Positions 9,101 through 17,097 are shown, counted from the stretch's first letter. The stretch is DNA of 27,600 nt from Lachnospiraceae bacterium (GCA_900764695.1 CAAFOY010000003.1:1-27600), one strand, 5' to 3'. A program made the numbers and translations. Notes: a model not told the origin generated them from the letters alone.

Positions 9101-11092
9101 AAGTTCCTTGGTTGGTATACAGATGATAAGTATCAGAATCAGATAACGGAAATAACAGATTCTACAGCAGAAAATTTAGTACTGTATGCAAAGTTCCTTG
9201 ATGAGTCAACTATATCCGAGTATACGGTAGAGTATTATAAACAGAAAGAAGACGAAAGCGGATATGACCTTGTAACTGAAGATACTGAGAGAATAGAAGC
9301 TATAATCGGTACAGAGGTTTCTGCAGAGGAAAAGGAGTATGATGGTTATATTCTTAGCGAAAACTCAGTGACTAAGGGAATAGTAATAGCAGAAGGAAAA
9401 TTAGTTCTTCGCCTATATTATGATATTAAAAAAAGCCCTGAATCAAGAATACAAAGAGGAGCATATGTTGATGAAAATGGAAAGTTAAATTTCATTGCAA
9501 AAGACGATGTCAACAGTGCAATTGTATATTATGAAATACTTAATGGAAAAACAGAGGCAGAAGCTTTTTATAAGCAGGCAGTAGAAACAAATGGTGGAAA
9601 TTGTCCAGGATATCCAATGAATAAGACAGATATTGGATTTAAAAAAATTGTTGATCAGGAAGTGACAGGCGAGCAGTATGTAGTATTTAGATTCAATATT
9701 AATGACAAAGAATTAACGGATTGGGTTATTTCAAAAATATCTGATGTTGAAAAAGTGTCAGTTGAGACAAAACCAGCGCCAACAACGGTAGCCCCAACAA
9801 CGACGATAGCCTCAACAACAGAATCTCCGGAAGTAGATCCAAGTGTTGATGAAAGTATTAAGACACCGGAAGGGCTTGTATGGGCAGGAAATGCGCAGTT
9901 ACCATACTATTTTGCGTGGGCAAGAGCAGATGGAGCAGATTCATATAATGTTTACGTTAATGGAGTTTGCGTTAAAAATGTAGTTGATGGAAATGTTAAT
10001 TTAGATTACACAGTATTTACAAAAGGATCAGGAGAATATGAAATAGGTGTTGCAACTGTAAAAGGAAACAAACACTCAAGAATAACATCTATTACGTATA
10101 ACTATGTTGATGATGGAAATCACCCAACAACAACGGTAGCACCAACAACAACGGTAGCACCAACAACAACGGTAGCGCCAACAACAACGGTAGCGCCAAC
10201 AACAACGGTAGCGCCAACAACAGTAGCGCCAACAACAACGGTAGTGCCAACAACAGTAGCGCCAACAACAACGGTAGCGCCAACAACGGTAGCACCAACA
10301 ACAACAGCAGCACCAACAACAACGGTAGCGCCAACAACAGTAGCGCCAACAACGACAGCGCCAACAACAGTAGCGCCAATAACGTCAGCTCCAACAACAA
10401 CGGTAGCGCCAACAACGAAAGATACAGAACAGGAAACAACTACAAATAATGGTGCAGCAATATCTGTGGAAACATCAAGCACTTACAAAACAGCTGAACA
10501 GATGGAAAAAGAAATTCTGGAAAAGAAGGATGATAAGGATTTTGCAAATTCTACATTTGCAAAACTTAGTGTTAGAGTAAAGAAAACAACTAAGAAGTCA
10601 GTTAAGCTTGTTTGGAAGAAGATGTCCGGAGCAACAAAGTATGTTATATATGGAGCTAAATGTGGCACATCGTATAAGAAGATTAAAGAAGTAAGCAAGA
10701 AGACATTTACAGCTAATAAATTAAAGAAAGGTAAATATTACAAATATCTTGTAGTTGCACAGAATGATAAAGGTAAGGTCTTGGCTACATCAAAATTGAT
10801 TCATGTAGCAACTAAAGGTGGAAAAGTAGGAAATTGTAAATCTTTAAAATTAAATAAGACTAAAGTAAAACTTTTACTTGGAAAAAAAATCAAGATTAAA
10901 GTAAAACAGATTGCAGACAGCAAAAATGTTAAGATTAAAAAACATAGAAAGGTTAGTTTCGAATCAAGTAATCCTGAAATAGCTACAGTGTCAAAGCGTG
11001 GTAAAATAACAGCCCTAAAGAGAGGTAAGTGCACAATTTATGCATATGCACAAAATGGTGTTTACAAGAAAGTAAAAGTTACAATTAAGTAA
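6119..11092 (+). CDS. Secreted multidomain GH81 endo-beta-1,3-glucanase
   Basis: 1657 residues. A signal peptide covers 1-32. A GH81 catalytic module spans about 38-830, with family motifs DHHFHYGYWIKAAA (515-528), RNFDIYEGHSWASG (574-587) and NQESSSESINAWAS (611-624); Asp515 and Glu613/Glu617 are the presumed catalytic acids. It cleaves internal bonds of beta-1,3-glucan outside the cell. Accessory parts follow: a MucBP-like segment (885-957), an InlB/Listeria-Bacteroides repeat (958-1027, GYKFLGWYTD), a second MucBP-like segment (1034-1102), an unrecognised domain (about 1107-1213), a beta-sandwich-like domain (1248-1332), a Thr/Pro linker (1336-1433), Fn3 (1480-1566) and a Big_2 Ig-like domain (1573-1657). 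No LPXTG motif or C-terminal membrane anchor is visible. An AAAGGAG ribosome site supports the start. The glucan promoter element upstream links it to the downstream kinase and transporter. Confidence 0.93.
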   Translation: MKKGALKKSIALCCSITMLATSIPFTAINIKAATGDFFDENNSVMIDKGGYKKEVFGVRTDDWGVNWTDRKESLPPSKVYLTDNYKETVGTVPTNDWASSVVFDRYSESLYAHPLAYRAASNGMQMASPAVVDSTSYVDGEPTVESLLNDDTVEMVVGGENFSAKDAKVDKTTDWSYEIVMANNAGNSSMRSIIAKGTPYAYYTFDNVTPTISLGAGATDLAIVKNTTSSNIIGVSLKNKKDGKIHYYMLAAPSGTTWINAGGKLTAKMPSGKNYMSVAILPDGSNEAFSLYEKYAFNFITDTKVQWEYLKNSSKVVTKYNVTTKNMENGSTGGDTIMALYPHQWRYSNSKYTNYTYNTIRGTMKTIVGTSYVTEMQYNGILSSLPVTTDENTIGNIKQQLGYLYDYRKNKEDPKWICNLEGQYGGFDTYWVGKNLNTLSDAIWLSGQLDGDDADMKNITNEMVEGVENYLEFWFDPYQAYISGDYKDSYFYYDENYGTLIGYPSSYDSDKQVNDHHFHYGYWIKAAAAVAMKDPQWAKEWGGMVYEMIGDIANVNRDGKGYNANSPTKYPFLRNFDIYEGHSWASGVANYEYDENGELVDKKGGLSGGNNQESSSESINAWASLILWGEAVGNTTIRDAGIYMYTTEIAAIEDYYYDVHNEIFTEKYKDAGNYNIQTVTRLFGGRYDHTAWWTENSIEVTTITMLPISGATLYMGKYKDKVKNVVDSIDENSNQWKHFVSNKEQICNNFNKVDMLTDPKTNQDVVAEYYAYYDPDGALARWDMSDNGKVENGESRAHTLSYITSLQKYGNQDFSITGSEPLSLVLSKDGNKTYVAENHTDEVKRVYFTDNTYVDVPANSSYVGPKTGNGSNPNVDESELLGNTSKVNVEIYLENYEGTGYEKQEKQVSVKEGTTSYTYEPENITGFTYDNGNSNNILTTVVKEDNTATVKVYYKRNSYTIQYELNDGTNNDANPNGYRFGSSIKLNNPTREGYKFLGWYTDDKYQNQITEITDSTAENLVLYAKFLDESTISEYTVEYYKQKEDESGYDLVTEDTERIEAIIGTEVSAEEKEYDGYILSENSVTKGIVIAEGKLVLRLYYDIKKSPESRIQRGAYVDENGKLNFIAKDDVNSAIVYYEILNGKTEAEAFYKQAVETNGGNCPGYPMNKTDIGFKKIVDQEVTGEQYVVFRFNINDKELTDWVISKISDVEKVSVETKPAPTTVAPTTTIASTTESPEVDPSVDESIKTPEGLVWAGNAQLPYYFAWARADGADSYNVYVNGVCVKNVVDGNVNLDYTVFTKGSGEYEIGVATVKGNKHSRITSITYNYVDDGNHPTTTVAPTTTVAPTTTVAPTTTVAPTTTVAPTTVAPTTTVVPTTVAPTTTVAPTTVAPTTTAAPTTTVAPTTVAPTTTAPTTVAPITSAPTTTVAPTTKDTEQETTTNNGAAISVETSSTYKTAEQMEKEILEKKDDKDFANSTFAKLSVRVKKTTKKSVKLVWKKMSGATKYVIYGAKCGTSYKKIKEVSKKTFTANKLKKGKYYKYLVVAQNDKGKVLATSKLIHVATKGGKVGNCKSLKLNKTKVKLLLGKKIKIKVKQIADSKNVKIKKHRKVSFESSNPEIATVSKRGKITALKRGKCTIYAYAQNGVYKKVKVTIK
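10124..10417 (+). repeat. In-frame minisatellite encoding Thr/Pro/Val/Ala linker
   Basis: About 290 bases of near-identical 15- and 18-base units built on ccaacaacaacggtagcg encode tandem TTTVAP and TTVAP. A short related patch lies at about 9779-9820. The unit is a multiple of three, so copy-number changes keep the frame. It forms an extended linker between two beta-sandwich domains, probably flexible and possibly glycosylated. Leucine-rich minus-strand frames across it are artefacts. Confidence 0.9.
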
Positions 11093-11116
11093 AAATACAA
11101 TATATACACTTTTCAG

Positions 11117-11145
11117 GGGAGAGTCTGGCATGCCAGGCTCTCCCT
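11117..11145 (+). terminator. Intrinsic terminator of the GH81 gene
   Basis: GGGAGAGTCTGGC pairs with GCCAGGCTCTCCC (13 bp, one G-U) around a minimal loop, followed by TTCCTGTTATTT. It begins 24 bases after the stop codon. It separates the glucanase gene from the kinase operon, so each relies on its own copy of the shared promoter. Confidence 0.8.
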
Positions 11146-11183
11146 TCCTGTTATTTATAAGGATATATTGAGTATTTTTAAAC

Positions 11184-11238
11184 AAAAAGGTAGATATTTT
11201 TACTAATTAGATTTCTTAGTAAAAATTTTAACCTTTTT
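11184..11238 (+). repeat. 21-bp inverted repeat containing half of the shared element (copy B)
   Basis: The arm 11184-11204 mirrors 11218-11238 with two mismatches and one G-U-type difference, around a 13-base spacer. The right arm is the conserved AGTAAAA...AACCTTTTT part of the promoter element. It could be a weak terminator backing up the one at 11117, or a second, inverted copy of a regulator half-site. Confidence 0.6.
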
Positions 11239-11283
11239 AAGTCAAAAAAATCAATTGAGACGTTTCAAATAAATTAGTAATAT
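11218..11283 (+). promoter_or_regulatory. Kinase-operon promoter with shared element (copy B)
   Basis: TTGAGA (11255-11260), 17 bases, TAATAT (11278-11283). The conserved element occupies 11218-11254 immediately upstream. The predicted leader to the kinase start is about 145 bases, longer than at the other two copies, leaving room for the second candidate promoter at 11358. Confidence 0.75.
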
Positions 11284-11354
11284 ATAATTAACAAGATAAG
11301 TACGGAAAAGAAAAAATTATCTAAAAAAAAAGAAAAATTTCAATGTCTGGTTTT

Positions 11355-11386
11355 AAGTTGTACAACTTGAAAGGATAGGTTATAGT
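11355..11386 (+). promoter_or_regulatory. Possible second kinase-operon promoter with palindrome over the -35 box
   Basis: TTGTAC (11358-11363), 17 bases, TATAGT (11381-11386). A perfect 14-base palindrome AAGTTGTACAACTT (11355-11368) covers the -35 box, like a repressor site. The -35 box matches the consensus in only three of six positions, so the promoter is tentative. Confidence 0.35.
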
Positions 11387-11435
11387 TGAGTATAGAAGGA
11401 TACGGATTTACAAAAAATTATGGAGCAGAAAAAAG

Positions 11436-13193
11436 TTGAAAAAAATTATAAAATATTGGAAAAAATCCAAAATAAGAACACAGATTATATTTACATATAT
11501 ATTAATTTTGCTACTATCATTTGTTATGACTTTTTCAATGATATGGGCTGTTAATAATAAGTATACTAAGGAAGAAATCGGAAAAGCAGGTGTTCAGACA
11601 GTTAGCGCACTTCATGGAAACTTAGCATTAGTGTTTGAAAATGTTACGCAGCTTTCTACGTATATATATTTTGATGATATTGTACAGGATTCTCTAAGAC
11701 AAATTAATTCAGCTAATATTGATCTAAATTATCAGAAGAACATAACCAAAAGTCTTTTTAACATGATTTTATCAGGAGATTATGTTTCAGGAGTATATAT
11801 ATTTGATCAATATAATAATTGTTACAGTTCATATAAAAGAACACCAAGAAAAGTTAATAAGTACATCCAGGGAGCTGACTGGTATAAGAAAATGCAAAGT
11901 GCCGGTGGCAATGGATTTTTTTATAAGGGAAGTGATGGCACAATAGAATACTATGAAAATAATAACTATTTGTGTTATGTAAGGCAGATTTTAGACAAAA
12001 AAGATTATAAGCCTTTAGCAACACTACTTATTACTTTTGATAATACTGTTCTTCAGGGATATTTTAATCAGGTAAGTGAAAATTCAAAGAATCAGTTTTA
12101 TATTATTAATTCAAAAGGAAATTATGTAATAAAACCTCAGGAGGAAAAAAGAGATTTCAAAAAGTATACGAAAGTAGCAGAAAATATTAATGAAGGATAC
12201 AAAGAAGTAAAAAATAATGGAGAAGAGTGTATTGTAGCCTGTCAGGATATGGGAATACAGGATTGGAAACTGGTAGGAGTTTTTTCAATGGACGATATTA
12301 CATCTTTGGCACCGTATTATTCAACGATTATTGCAATAATTATGGGAATTAATATTATTTTTGTATTTTTGTGTTCCACGCTACTTACGTATCTTATTTT
12401 TAAACCTTTAAGAAAAATAGAAAATCATATGCAGATAGTAGAAAATGGGGAATTTATTACAATGCCTGTGGATGACTATGATAACGAAATAACGAATTTA
12501 AGAAAAGTTTTCAATCATATGATTTTATCAGTTAAGGCATTAATGAAGAGAGTAAAGGATGAGGAAAGAATAATTGCAAAAGGAAAGTTAGACATAATTT
12601 ACGCTCAGATAAATCCTCATTTTTTGTATAATACATTAGATGCAATTTCGGCATTGGCTTTAATGGAAGAGAATGAAAAATGCTTTCAGATGATACAGGC
12701 ATTGGGTAACTTTTACAAAAATAGTTTAAACAGTGGACTGGATTATATAAGCGTAGAAGATGAAATCGGTTGTATTGAAAGCTACATTACAATTTTAAAC
12801 ACCAGATATGAAAACCAGATTGCAATTAGCTATGATATAGAAGATGTTGTAAAACATGAAAAAGTGCTTAAATTACTGTTACAGCCGCTGGTAGAAAATG
12901 CTGTACATCATGGTTTAAATGGCGAAGGAGGTAATATTGAAATTAAGGTATTTGAGCAGGAAGATGAAATAATTTTCATAGTATCAGATGATGGAGTGGG
13001 AATGAGTGATAAAAAAATAGGAGATATACTTGCAGGAAGAACAGTTACCGGGAAGTCAGGATTTGGTTTATATAGTTTAATACAGAGAATTCGTCTTACA
13101 TACGGAATAGAAAATCCTGTAATTATACAAAGTGAAGTTGGTGTAGGAACGGAGATAATTGTCACAATCAAAAAGATTAAAATGGAGAAATAA
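11436..13193 (+). CDS. YesM-type sensor histidine kinase
   Basis: 585 residues. A first membrane helix (about 17-39), an extracellular sensor of about 250 residues (40-290), a second helix (about 296-322) and a HAMP linker (about 323-375) are followed by the His_kinase/HATPase core. The phosphorylated His is His395 in QINPHFLYNTL, the YesM/LytS-type H-box. ATP-binding motifs are LVENAVHH (N-box, Asn488), DDGVGM (518-523) and SGFGLYSL (541-548). The start is a TTG with a GGAG about ten bases upstream; no better in-frame ATG is near. The response regulator follows after three bases, so they are a pair. The location between a glucanase and a sugar transporter suggests that it senses beta-glucan oligosaccharides, directly or through the binding protein (inference). 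Confidence 0.93.
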   Translation: MKKIIKYWKKSKIRTQIIFTYILILLLSFVMTFSMIWAVNNKYTKEEIGKAGVQTVSALHGNLALVFENVTQLSTYIYFDDIVQDSLRQINSANIDLNYQKNITKSLFNMILSGDYVSGVYIFDQYNNCYSSYKRTPRKVNKYIQGADWYKKMQSAGGNGFFYKGSDGTIEYYENNNYLCYVRQILDKKDYKPLATLLITFDNTVLQGYFNQVSENSKNQFYIINSKGNYVIKPQEEKRDFKKYTKVAENINEGYKEVKNNGEECIVACQDMGIQDWKLVGVFSMDDITSLAPYYSTIIAIIMGINIIFVFLCSTLLTYLIFKPLRKIENHMQIVENGEFITMPVDDYDNEITNLRKVFNHMILSVKALMKRVKDEERIIAKGKLDIIYAQINPHFLYNTLDAISALALMEENEKCFQMIQALGNFYKNSLNSGLDYISVEDEIGCIESYITILNTRYENQIAISYDIEDVVKHEKVLKLLLQPLVENAVHHGLNGEGGNIEIKVFEQEDEIIFIVSDDGVGMSDKKIGDILAGRTVTGKSGFGLYSLIQRIRLTYGIENPVIIQSEVGVGTEIIVTIKKIKMEK

Positions 13194-13196
13194 CAT

Positions 13197-14747
13197 ATGT
13201 TAAATGTATTATTGGTTGACGATGAAAAGTTAGAAAGAGTTTTAATCCGTAAAGGATATAATTGGGAAGAGAACGGTTTTAATATTGTAGGAGAGGCTGC
13301 ATCAGGAGAGGATGCCTTGGAATATATAAACTACCACAATGTTGATATTGTAATTACGGATATTAATATGCCTGGAATGGACGGATTGCAGTTTACGGAA
13401 AAATTGCTACAAAAAAATCCTAAATGCAGGGTAGTAATTGTAACCGGATTTCGTGAATTTGAATATGCAAGAAAAGCAATTAAGCTTGGAGTTGACGAAT
13501 TTCTTTTAAAGCCTGTCAACATAAAAGAAATAAGTGAAGTTATGACTAAAATTAAAACTGAAATAGCAAAAGTCAATGAAGAGGAATCAAAAGTAGCAAA
13601 GCTTAAAGAAAGTGCGGAAAAAAATTACGATATATTAAGGGAGAGCTTTCTCCTTAGATTAGTAGAAAATCGTATAGGAGAAGAGGAAGCTACAAAAAAA
13701 TTGGAAACATATAATTGCAGTGATTTAGTTGATGGATGTGTTTGCATAAATGTAAAAATCAAAGATGCCCAAGAAAATCAAAATTATAAAAAAGTGTATG
13801 AATTTATACAAAAGCAAAATAATGAGAATAGCCTTTCTTTTATACATTTTATGCATAATATTGTAATGTTTTTCACAAAAACAGACGTAAGTAAATGCAT
13901 TGATTACGCTAATGATTTGCATAATAAATTAAATAATATGGGAATAACGGCAACTATTGGTGTTAGTGAAAAAAACAGTGAATTTAATGGAATACCGGCA
14001 GCATATGGCCAGGCAAACAAAGCTATAGGTGTTTCTGTATTATTAGGCAGAAATAAGGTTGTTACCTTTTCTGAGTATCAGGAAATAATGAAGAAAAACA
14101 GTTCAAAAAAGGAAATAGACTGGGATGAATTTTCAGATGCAATAATTAATTGTAGAAGAGAAGAAGTACTAAAATATGTTTCTGATTACACAGAAATAAT
14201 TAAAGCAGAAAAAATACCTGATGAGGAATATCTTAAATTAATGGCAATGACAATAATCCTAAGGGCAAGCTCTACATTAAACAAATATGGAACAAACATA
14301 TATCAATTGGCAAGTGAGGAAGAAGTTTTCCAAAATGTTAGGGAAATAAGAACCATAGATGATACATCAGAGTGTGTTATAAAATACATTAAACAGGTTT
14401 GTGATTATCATGAAAAAAAGCGTTCAGGTAAGAGAACAAATGTAATAAAAGATGCACTGGATTACGTTAACAGAAATCTGTATAACCCGGAACTTTCACT
14501 TAAAAAGGTCGCCTCCGATTTATACATAAATGACAGTTACCTAAGTAGGGAATTTAAGAAAACATATGGTGTAAGTTTTATTGAATATATTTCCCGGAAA
14601 AGAATAGAAGCAAGCAAAAAAATTCTTAAGGAGACGGATCTTAAAGTGTATGAGGTGGCGGAAAAAATAGGGTTTAAAGACTCCCACTATTTCTGTATTT
14701 GCTTTAAAAAGCAGACAGGACAAACAGTAAAAGAATATAGAGTATAG
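13197..14747 (+). CDS. YesN-type response regulator (receiver plus AraC DNA-binding domain)
   Basis: 516 residues. The receiver domain (1-120) has the acidic pair Asp8/Asp9, phospho-acceptor Asp55 (IVITDINMPGMDG), Thr83 and Lys105 (FLLKPVN). A central region of about 270 residues, typical of YesN-type regulators, leads to a C-terminal AraC/XylS domain (about 415-516) with two helix-turn-helix units (LSLKKVASDLYINDSYLSREF and VYEVAEKIGFKDSHYFCICF). It should be phosphorylated by the kinase encoded just upstream and then activate sugar-uptake genes. The three conserved elements abutting -35 boxes at 6002, 11218 and 14772 are the natural candidates for its binding sites, including one before its own operon. 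That assignment is inferred from position. Confidence 0.94.
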   Translation: MLNVLLVDDEKLERVLIRKGYNWEENGFNIVGEAASGEDALEYINYHNVDIVITDINMPGMDGLQFTEKLLQKNPKCRVVIVTGFREFEYARKAIKLGVDEFLLKPVNIKEISEVMTKIKTEIAKVNEEESKVAKLKESAEKNYDILRESFLLRLVENRIGEEEATKKLETYNCSDLVDGCVCINVKIKDAQENQNYKKVYEFIQKQNNENSLSFIHFMHNIVMFFTKTDVSKCIDYANDLHNKLNNMGITATIGVSEKNSEFNGIPAAYGQANKAIGVSVLLGRNKVVTFSEYQEIMKKNSSKKEIDWDEFSDAIINCRREEVLKYVSDYTEIIKAEKIPDEEYLKLMAMTIILRASSTLNKYGTNIYQLASEEEVFQNVREIRTIDDTSECVIKYIKQVCDYHEKKRSGKRTNVIKDALDYVNRNLYNPELSLKKVASDLYINDSYLSREFKKTYGVSFIEYISRKRIEASKKILKETDLKVYEVAEKIGFKDSHYFCICFKKQTGQTVKEYRV

Positions 14748-14752
14748 TGTTA

Positions 14753-14793
14753 AAAAAAGGTTAGAAATTTTAGTAAAATTTTTAACCTTTTTT
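14753..14793 (+). terminator. 20-bp AT-rich hairpin after the regulator gene, overlapping copy C of the shared element
   Basis: AAAAAAGGTTAGAAATTTTA (14753-14772) mirrors 14774-14793 with one G-T difference, ending in six T, five bases after the regulator stop codon. The position and T-tract fit an intrinsic terminator. Its right arm is also the left half of the promoter element for the transporter, so this DNA may do two jobs. Confidence 0.6.
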
Positions 14794-14837
14794 GGTCAAA
14801 ATATTAAATTGAGATAGGTGTTGTACTAAAGTATACT
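14772..14837 (+). promoter_or_regulatory. Binding-protein promoter with shared element (copy C)
   Basis: TTGAGA (14809-14814), 17 bases, TATACT (14832-14837). The conserved element occupies 14772-14808, including TTAACC, six T and GGTCAA, which reads as an imperfect inverted repeat. The start codon of the lipoprotein is 30 bases after the -10 box, with a GAGGAGG ribosome site. Confidence 0.82.
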
Positions 14838-14867
14838 TTCAGTATAAAAATTCGAGGAGGAAACAAA

Positions 14868-16181
14868 ATGAGAAAGAATTTATTTAAGAAAGTGTTAGCG
14901 GTTACGTTAGCATCAACAATGGCATTCTCTATGGTAGGATGCGGAAACAGTGATAGTAAGAGTGAGGGAAAAAAGGATGACGGAACTATCACATTAAATG
15001 TATGGCACCAGTGGTCAAATGACACAAATGAACTTAAGGGTAGATATGAGGAAGCAGTTAAGGCTTACGAAAAAGATAATCCTAATGTAAAAATCAAAAC
15101 AGAAACATTGGACACTGAAGCATACAAGACAAAGATTAATGCAGAGTTTGCAGGAGATGCAAAGGGCATTGATGTATTCTACTGGTGGGGTGCAGGTACA
15201 GCTAAGAAATTAGTTGACGCAGGAAAAGTAATGGCATTAGATGATTACTTAACAGATGATGTTAAATCAAGAATGGTGGAAGGTTCAACATCAGCATTTG
15301 AATATGATGGAAAATTATATTCAACGCCAATGTTCTCATGGTATATGACATTATTCTGCAACAAAGCATTATTTGACAAGGCAGGTGCTAAGCTTCCTGA
15401 AACATATGATGAATTAGTAGATGCAGTTAAGAAATTAAAAACTCTTGACGGCGTTACACCATTAGCAGCAGGTGCAAAGGACGGATGGAATGCAGCTTTT
15501 GTATATCAGGCATTAGCTTTGAGAGAAGTAGGAGCTACAGGTGTTAATGAAATGCTATCAGGTAAAAAAGAATTTGGTGACGAGGGATATAAGAAGGCAG
15601 CACAGAAAGTATCAGACTTATACAAATTAGGAGCTTTTGGAGAAAATCCATTAGAGCAGGGAAATGATGACGCCAATGCAGCATTTGAAAACGGCAAGGC
15701 AGCAATGAGAATTATGGGAAGCTGGTTTGCGAACAACGTATATACAGATGAAGCAGCAACAGTCAACCCTGAAGAAGTTGTAGCATTAAAGATTCCTATG
15801 ATTTCTGACGGAAAAGGAGAATCAACAGATTACTGTGGTGGTTATGTTGAATCATTCTGGGTAAACAACAATACTAAGTACAAAGAAGAAGCAGCAAAAT
15901 TCTGTATTTACATTAATGAAAAAATGGGTGTTGCATCATACGAAACAGGTTCAGGATTCAGTGGATGGACAACAAAAGCTGATGAAAGTAAGTTAAATCC
16001 ATTATTCATTCAGATTAAAGATTTATTGGCAGAAGGAAAACAGGGTGTTCTTGCATGGGATACATCTTTAGAAGCAGAACCTGCAGCAGTTCATAACGAA
16101 CAGGTACAGACATTATTTGCAGATGGCGCAGATATAAATGAATTTATTGATGAACATAAAGCGGCAATCAACGGCAAATAA
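14868..16181 (+). CDS. CUT1 sugar ABC transporter, solute-binding lipoprotein
   Basis: 437 residues, the usual length for family 1 extracellular binding proteins. The signal peptide ends in a lipobox with lipidated Cys25 (SMVGC), followed by a Ser/Lys/Asp-rich tether. The mature part begins ITLNVWHQWSND, and contains ATPMFSWYM-like and GKAAMRIMGSW segments characteristic of SBP_bac_1 oligosaccharide binders. It should capture a sugar outside the membrane and pass it to the permeases encoded next (23 bases to the chosen start). Proximity to the GH81 glucanase and a shared promoter element make beta-1,3-gluco-oligosaccharides the most likely ligand, but the sequence alone does not show specificity. 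Confidence 0.94.
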   Translation: MRKNLFKKVLAVTLASTMAFSMVGCGNSDSKSEGKKDDGTITLNVWHQWSNDTNELKGRYEEAVKAYEKDNPNVKIKTETLDTEAYKTKINAEFAGDAKGIDVFYWWGAGTAKKLVDAGKVMALDDYLTDDVKSRMVEGSTSAFEYDGKLYSTPMFSWYMTLFCNKALFDKAGAKLPETYDELVDAVKKLKTLDGVTPLAAGAKDGWNAAFVYQALALREVGATGVNEMLSGKKEFGDEGYKKAAQKVSDLYKLGAFGENPLEQGNDDANAAFENGKAAMRIMGSWFANNVYTDEAATVNPEEVVALKIPMISDGKGESTDYCGGYVESFWVNNNTKYKEEAAKFCIYINEKMGVASYETGSGFSGWTTKADESKLNPLFIQIKDLLAEGKQGVLAWDTSLEAEPAAVHNEQVQTLFADGADINEFIDEHKAAINGK

Positions 16182-16203
16182 GAAGTAAGAGGTGGGTAGT
16201 GTT

Positions 16204-17088
16204 ATGGAAAAAATGCTTGGAAATAAAAAATACATATTGATTTTCATATTACCGGCGCTACTTTTATTTTTAGGATTTACTCTAATCCCATTGATAACAT
16301 CAGGAGTATATAGCTTTTTTGAATACAATGGGATTGGAAGTAAAACATTTATTGGAATAAAAAACTATATTGAATTATTTACTTCCGACAGATATTTTCC
16401 ACAGGCGGTAAAAAATTCATTAATATTAGTGTCAGCATCATTATTTATTCAGTTACCAATATCATTAATATTAGCCTTGATATTATCAAAAGGTGTAAAA
16501 GGGGATAATTTTTTTAGAACTATATATTTTATACCTGTTGTAATTTCAAGTATGGTTATTGGACAATTATGGCTTAAAATGTTTAACAGTGATTATGGTG
16601 TAATAAATACTGTAATAAGACATTTTGTACCGGAATATGAACACTCATGGCTTACAAAAAATGCATTTATGACCGTGTTAATTCCATCTGTATGGCAATA
16701 TATAGGTTATCACATGATTATTTTTTACGCAGGAATTAAATCAATTTCAACAGATTACTATGAAGCTGCACAGATTGATGGAGCATCAACATGGCAGGTT
16801 TATAGAAAAATCACGTTACCTCTGCTGGTTCCTGTAATAAAGACTTGTGTAATCTTTGCAATTACAGGTTCACTTAGAGCTTTTGATTTAGTATATGTAA
16901 TGACAGGTGGTGGACCAAATCATATAAGTGAGGTTCCGGCAACATTAATGTATAACAATTTGTTTAGAAAAGGATTATATGGTTATGGAAGTGCTCAGGC
17001 ATTTTTTATAGTAATCGAATGTTTAATATTTACATTTATTGTAAACAGATTGTTTAAAAAAGCAGAACAAAATGTTTCAGCAGTATAG
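16204..17088 (+). CDS. CUT1 sugar ABC transporter permease, first subunit (MalF/UgpA type)
   Basis: 294 residues with six predicted membrane helices and the ATPase-contacting EAA loop (YYEAAQIDGASTWQVYRKI). The start is taken at the ATG at 16204, which has AGAGGTG about nine bases upstream. A GTG at 16192 overlaps that ribosome site and would add only four residues. It is followed by the second permease after nine bases. Together they form the membrane channel for the sugar bound by the lipoprotein. Confidence 0.94.
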   Translation: MEKMLGNKKYILIFILPALLLFLGFTLIPLITSGVYSFFEYNGIGSKTFIGIKNYIELFTSDRYFPQAVKNSLILVSASLFIQLPISLILALILSKGVKGDNFFRTIYFIPVVISSMVIGQLWLKMFNSDYGVINTVIRHFVPEYEHSWLTKNAFMTVLIPSVWQYIGYHMIIFYAGIKSISTDYYEAAQIDGASTWQVYRKITLPLLVPVIKTCVIFAITGSLRAFDLVYVMTGGGPNHISEVPATLMYNNLFRKGLYGYGSAQAFFIVIECLIFTFIVNRLFKKAEQNVSAV

Positions 17089-17097
17089 GAGGGTATA

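Noticed and set aside
10124..10417. Regular repeats that might look like a CRISPR array
   Set aside because: Units are 15/18 bases without unique spacers and stay in frame with the GH81 protein.
10092..10482. Two long minus-strand frames rich in Leu or Val/Gly
   Set aside because: They are exact complements of the Thr/Pro minisatellite in the GH81 gene. No ribosome sites, and the low complexity explains their length.
11050..11092. Sortase anchor at the end of the GH81 protein
   Set aside because: The protein ends in an Ig-like domain (KVKVTIK) with no LPXTG-type motif, hydrophobic segment or basic tail.
14801..14837. Catabolite-repression (cre) site in the binding-protein promoter
   Set aside because: No match to the usual palindromic TGnAAnCGnTnnCA pattern was found there or at the other two glucan promoters.
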